Source: Setaria digitata
Taxonomy: Eukaryota > Nematoda > Chromadorea > Rhabditida > Setariidae
DNA: 64,000 nt
Assembly (NCBI GenBank): GCA_003640385.1
Contig: RCAB01000060.1
Location: forward strand, 1 to 64,000
Direction: 5' to 3'
Part shown: piece by piece, positions 61,521 to 64,000 of the stretch
Numbering within the stretch: the stretch's first letter is position 1
Layout: the number at the start of each line of letters is the position of its first letter
Notes under the pieces: generated by a model
Told to the model about the DNA's origin: nothing
What the model saw: the letters and a program-made list of their open reading frames with translations, nothing else
Databases searched by the model: none
Position numbers and translations under genes: made by a program

Positions 61521-63098
61521 TTATGTATTTATTTTTGATTTGTGCATGCTTTTTGTCCTGTTATTCAAAGTAATGAAACTGTTTCTTCGGAATTATAAAA
61601 ACCAATAAGTTACTTTTTTAGGCGTTTTATCAAAATCCGTTTCTTTTTTTTATGATTGTATAATCTACTTTTGTTGAATGGTGTCAATTTTTAATGTGAT
61701 TTCGTGGCATTTTTATCCATTCGGAGAGATCTGGACCTCGCCTTTTGAAATATTAGTGACAAGTTTCCAACCTAAAGTGACAATTTTCGTGTTTTGTGAT
61801 TTCAGTATTTGTAAATATAGGTCGACTAAATCGGTTTCTCTGCGCATGAATGACTGATTCTCTCTTAGTCGGTTTTGTAATATTTCCAGAAGTTGGGAAA
61901 AACTTTGGGTAGGGTTGTGCTAACGTCATACTTCGATTTCCATCAGTTCTTTTGGAATCCTTTGTATCAGTAGGTTAACCAACTTGTGCTTCGTAATAGA
62001 TGATCGGTCGCGGTTGCGGAAGAAACTCTCGTTTGTTCACGCGTTTTTTGTATGTCAAGATGGATGGGATTTGAATATCCAGATGGTTAAGTGGGGAAAG
62101 TTGAGCAAATAAGACGGTTGGTGCGGACGGTGTTTTGTACCTTCTTGTCGTGTGTCACTCGCTATTCATACGAAAATTATGGCTCTCGCCTTGTGAAGCC
62201 TTGTAAAATCCTTGCAGACAAGGAGAACACGGAAATAATAGACTACTTCAGGTAAAAATTTAGCTCATACGTGGGCCCAGCTTCCATATCTGCTTTCACC
62301 TTTTTTTTTCGGTGGGAAGGCAATGTGAATCCTTGCAGAGTAAAGAACTCATGGAAATTGAACACGCTAAACAAAACATTGGGAATCCCTTGACGATTTT
62401 ATATACTGTAATGAATGCTAGTGGTTTGTATTTGACAAAACAACCACTAAGAGGGTTAGGTGGCAACATGGAGATAAGTACATATTCCGGGAAGTGGTGT
62501 TATAGCATGTGTTATTAGGCTTGGTATTCTATTAAGTGGAAGGACACAATTACTTTTTATTATTTATCATAATAAAATATATAACAGAGCGAAATTAATA
62601 TATTGCAAGTAGATCTATTAAATGTACAAATGATGTTGTTGTAATAAGTCATCGGCGCATGAAAAATAAGACATTTTTATTTCACAAGAGTAAGTTACCC
62701 GTCGCACTGCTGTACTTCAGCATTAAATGGTCTTTGAACATTCAAGTATTCCTCTAATTTTTCTAGCGCTCCATTTGTTCAAAGAACGGTTTCATGAGCA
62801 ATTCGAAAATTTTCTCCAAGGATTTGGGAGGAAGTGAACTTGCTGTTCAAATAAGTCATGCAAAGCGGAATACGCAAATACACACAAACACACACACACA
62901 CACAAACACGCACACACACGCACACACACACACACACACACGAAGCAATCTAGACAGTGACTTTATACCTTCGGAGTTGAAATAAGTAAAGGGAAAGTGG
63001 ATAACGACTAGAATTTATTAAACAGCGAGACTCGAGTTGGTACCAAACCTTCTACATTTTCATTATTGCAGAAACAAGTAGAAGGAGAGTTAGTACGA
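61521..63098. other. Tail-to-tail intergenic region SAFB / RUSC-like
   Basis: Holds the SAFB 3' untranslated region, a CA microsatellite at 62881-62942 and, next to the RUSC-like stop codon, a diverged copy of that gene's last coding segment. No other coding segment is supported. Confidence 0.6.
62881..62942. repeat. CA dinucleotide microsatellite
   Basis: About 62 bases of (CA)n with a few AA and G interruptions. It is the only long non-AT microsatellite in the window. Confidence 0.9.
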
Positions 63099-63146
63099 CT
63101 AGAAACCATTAACAGCGAGATTTGACGTGGGTACCAGACCTTGCAA
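62984..63146 (-). repeat. Tandem duplication around the RUSC-like stop codon
   Basis: Segment 62984-63056 and segment 63075-63146 are diverged copies with a period of about 91 bp. Shared words include ACGACTAGAA, AACAGCGAGA and TTGGTACCAA versus GTGGGTACCAG. The right copy encodes the end of the gene. The left copy keeps a similar open frame and TAG on the minus strand. Confidence 0.7.
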
Positions 63147-63819
63147 AACGCGGTCATGACGCGGTTGCAGACGACAGCATCGTGCCAGTTTCCCTCGCGT
63201 TGTTAAAATGCGCAATCGTTCGCCCCGTGATACTTTGAGCATACCGGGTTCGTTGAAATCTTTAATTGCCAATGCTAAACAGCCATTACTGTCGGTGCCA
63301 CAACGTGACTGCAATTGCTGCGGCGGAGGCGTCATAACAGCTGAAGTCGTTTCACCATCACGTGACGACGATCTCGATGAGCGACTGAAACGGGCTTCAA
63401 CGCTCGATTTCGCTCGCACCGGGCGCTGACTAAGCAGCGGAATCCGGCTTCGTCGCAAAAATTGTACATCATTCGAACGGGCGAAACGTACTGAATTTGT
63501 GTGATTAATATCACTGTAGGTATTGTTTGGTTTTTGATTTGACAAACGAGCAGGCATCGAGGAGCTTTTAGGCACTCGTGAATCACTGGCAAGGCGTGAA
63601 GCCTCCAGCAGCACCATGCTAGGTGGCTCCTGAGATGAGTGGTCCTTCGACGATCGACGCTCGAGCAGCGTGATCAGCTCCAGATTCTCTAACAACCGCC
63701 ATAACAGACTTCGATATGCGGTACCAGCAGATAACATGAAAGCACCATCATAATAGATTTTTGTCAATACATTCTCCTTCAGCACCACGTAACACATCCA
63801 GCAATCAATGGATCCTAAT
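63099..63819 (-). CDS. RUSC: RUN and SH3 domain protein, 3' part (RUSC-like)
   Basis: RUSC1/2 are adaptor proteins linking signalling, vesicle transport and kinesin cargo. This is the last exon (721 bases, 240 codons plus one base). It begins after an acceptor at 63819 and ends in TAG at 63099, and the gene continues past the right edge. Its first ~55 residues (LGSIDCWMCYVVLKENVLTK, then LLWRLLENLELITLL) fit the last helices of a RUN domain as in RUSC1. A basic Ser-rich linker follows. The last ~70 residues resemble the RUSC C-terminal SH3 (ALAIKDFNEPGMLKVSRGER, then LVPTSNLAV). A 28-base segment at 63912-63885 has splice-like ends and the right phase to be the preceding exon, but it is too short to trust. 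The family call is moderate. Confidence 0.65.
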
Positions 63820-64000
63820 CTGAAAAGGATGGTTCCAAGATTATAAAAGATACTTAAAAAAAAAAAATATTGGGCCAACTTAACATCTTCAAGCTCGTTC
63901 TCGTTGAAATTTCTAAGCAGAATCACCAAAGTTCAATACATATGATTTTCATTAAAAAACCAGCATTACTGGAAAAGTGAATAAGCTCTCCGCTCGATGT

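Noticed and set aside
1..64000. Wolbachia or other bacterial insertions, CRISPR arrays, prokaryotic operons
   Set aside because: Nothing in the open frames resembles bacterial proteins, and no regularly spaced repeats were seen. A short decayed insertion could be missed without a database search.

Overview
The window looks like nuclear DNA of a clade III nematode, most likely a filarial (onchocercid) worm. It is AT-rich. Every recognisable gene is an animal gene broken into many exons by introns of roughly 50 to 900 bp. Acceptor-like (T)nCAG sites lie just before several start codons, as expected for spliced-leader trans-splicing. Protein matches are to metazoan families, several with nematode orthologues I know (maco-1, pro-1, riok-1). 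The genus is inference. One ambiguous base (n) lies in the 42.8 kb region.

Layout, left to right. Bases 1-6128 hold no gene I can support. The first gene is macoilin (6129-12335, +). It is followed tail-to-tail by the WDR18/Ipi3 homologue pro-1 (13673-16430, -), which shares a divergent intergenic region with the next gene. A run of four same-strand genes then follows with gaps of only about 760-860 bp: mitoribosomal protein mS33 (17732-18614), an intronless Josephin deubiquitinase (19473-20030), a TRC8/RNF139-type membrane RING E3 ligase (20792-24284) and mitoribosomal protein bL19m (25104-27023). This is a candidate operon. After a 3.1 kb gap come an Atos/FAM214 protein (30130-33984) and the atypical kinase RIOK1 (36172-40319). 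A 5.2 kb gap follows. Then come a MAP7/ensconsin-like microtubule protein (45493-49732), the alpha/beta hydrolase ABHD11 (51359-52605) and a SAFB-type SAP-RRM nuclear protein (55443-61520). The right edge holds the 3' end of a RUN-SH3 (RUSC-like) gene on the minus strand (63099 to beyond the window).

Most genes are housekeeping: mitochondrial translation (mS33, bL19m, the mitochondrial ABHD11), ribosome assembly (PRO-1 for 60S, RIOK1 for 40S) and ubiquitin handling (JOSD, RNF139). Macoilin, MAP7 and the RUSC-like protein suggest neuronal or trafficking roles. Exon phases add up to one open frame in each gene model with all exons in view. Three joins are provisional: the first short exon of pro-1, the end of exon 1 of the Atos gene, and exon 13 of macoilin.

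I found no prokaryotic genes, CRISPR array, rRNA, tRNA or intact transposon, and no clearly new system. The points most worth checking are two inferred GC-AG introns, a tandem duplication of the last coding segment of the RUSC-like gene that keeps an acceptor and a stop, a long imperfect inverted repeat inside a SAFB intron, an array of phase 1-1 low-complexity exons in SAFB, and the candidate operon with its intronless member.
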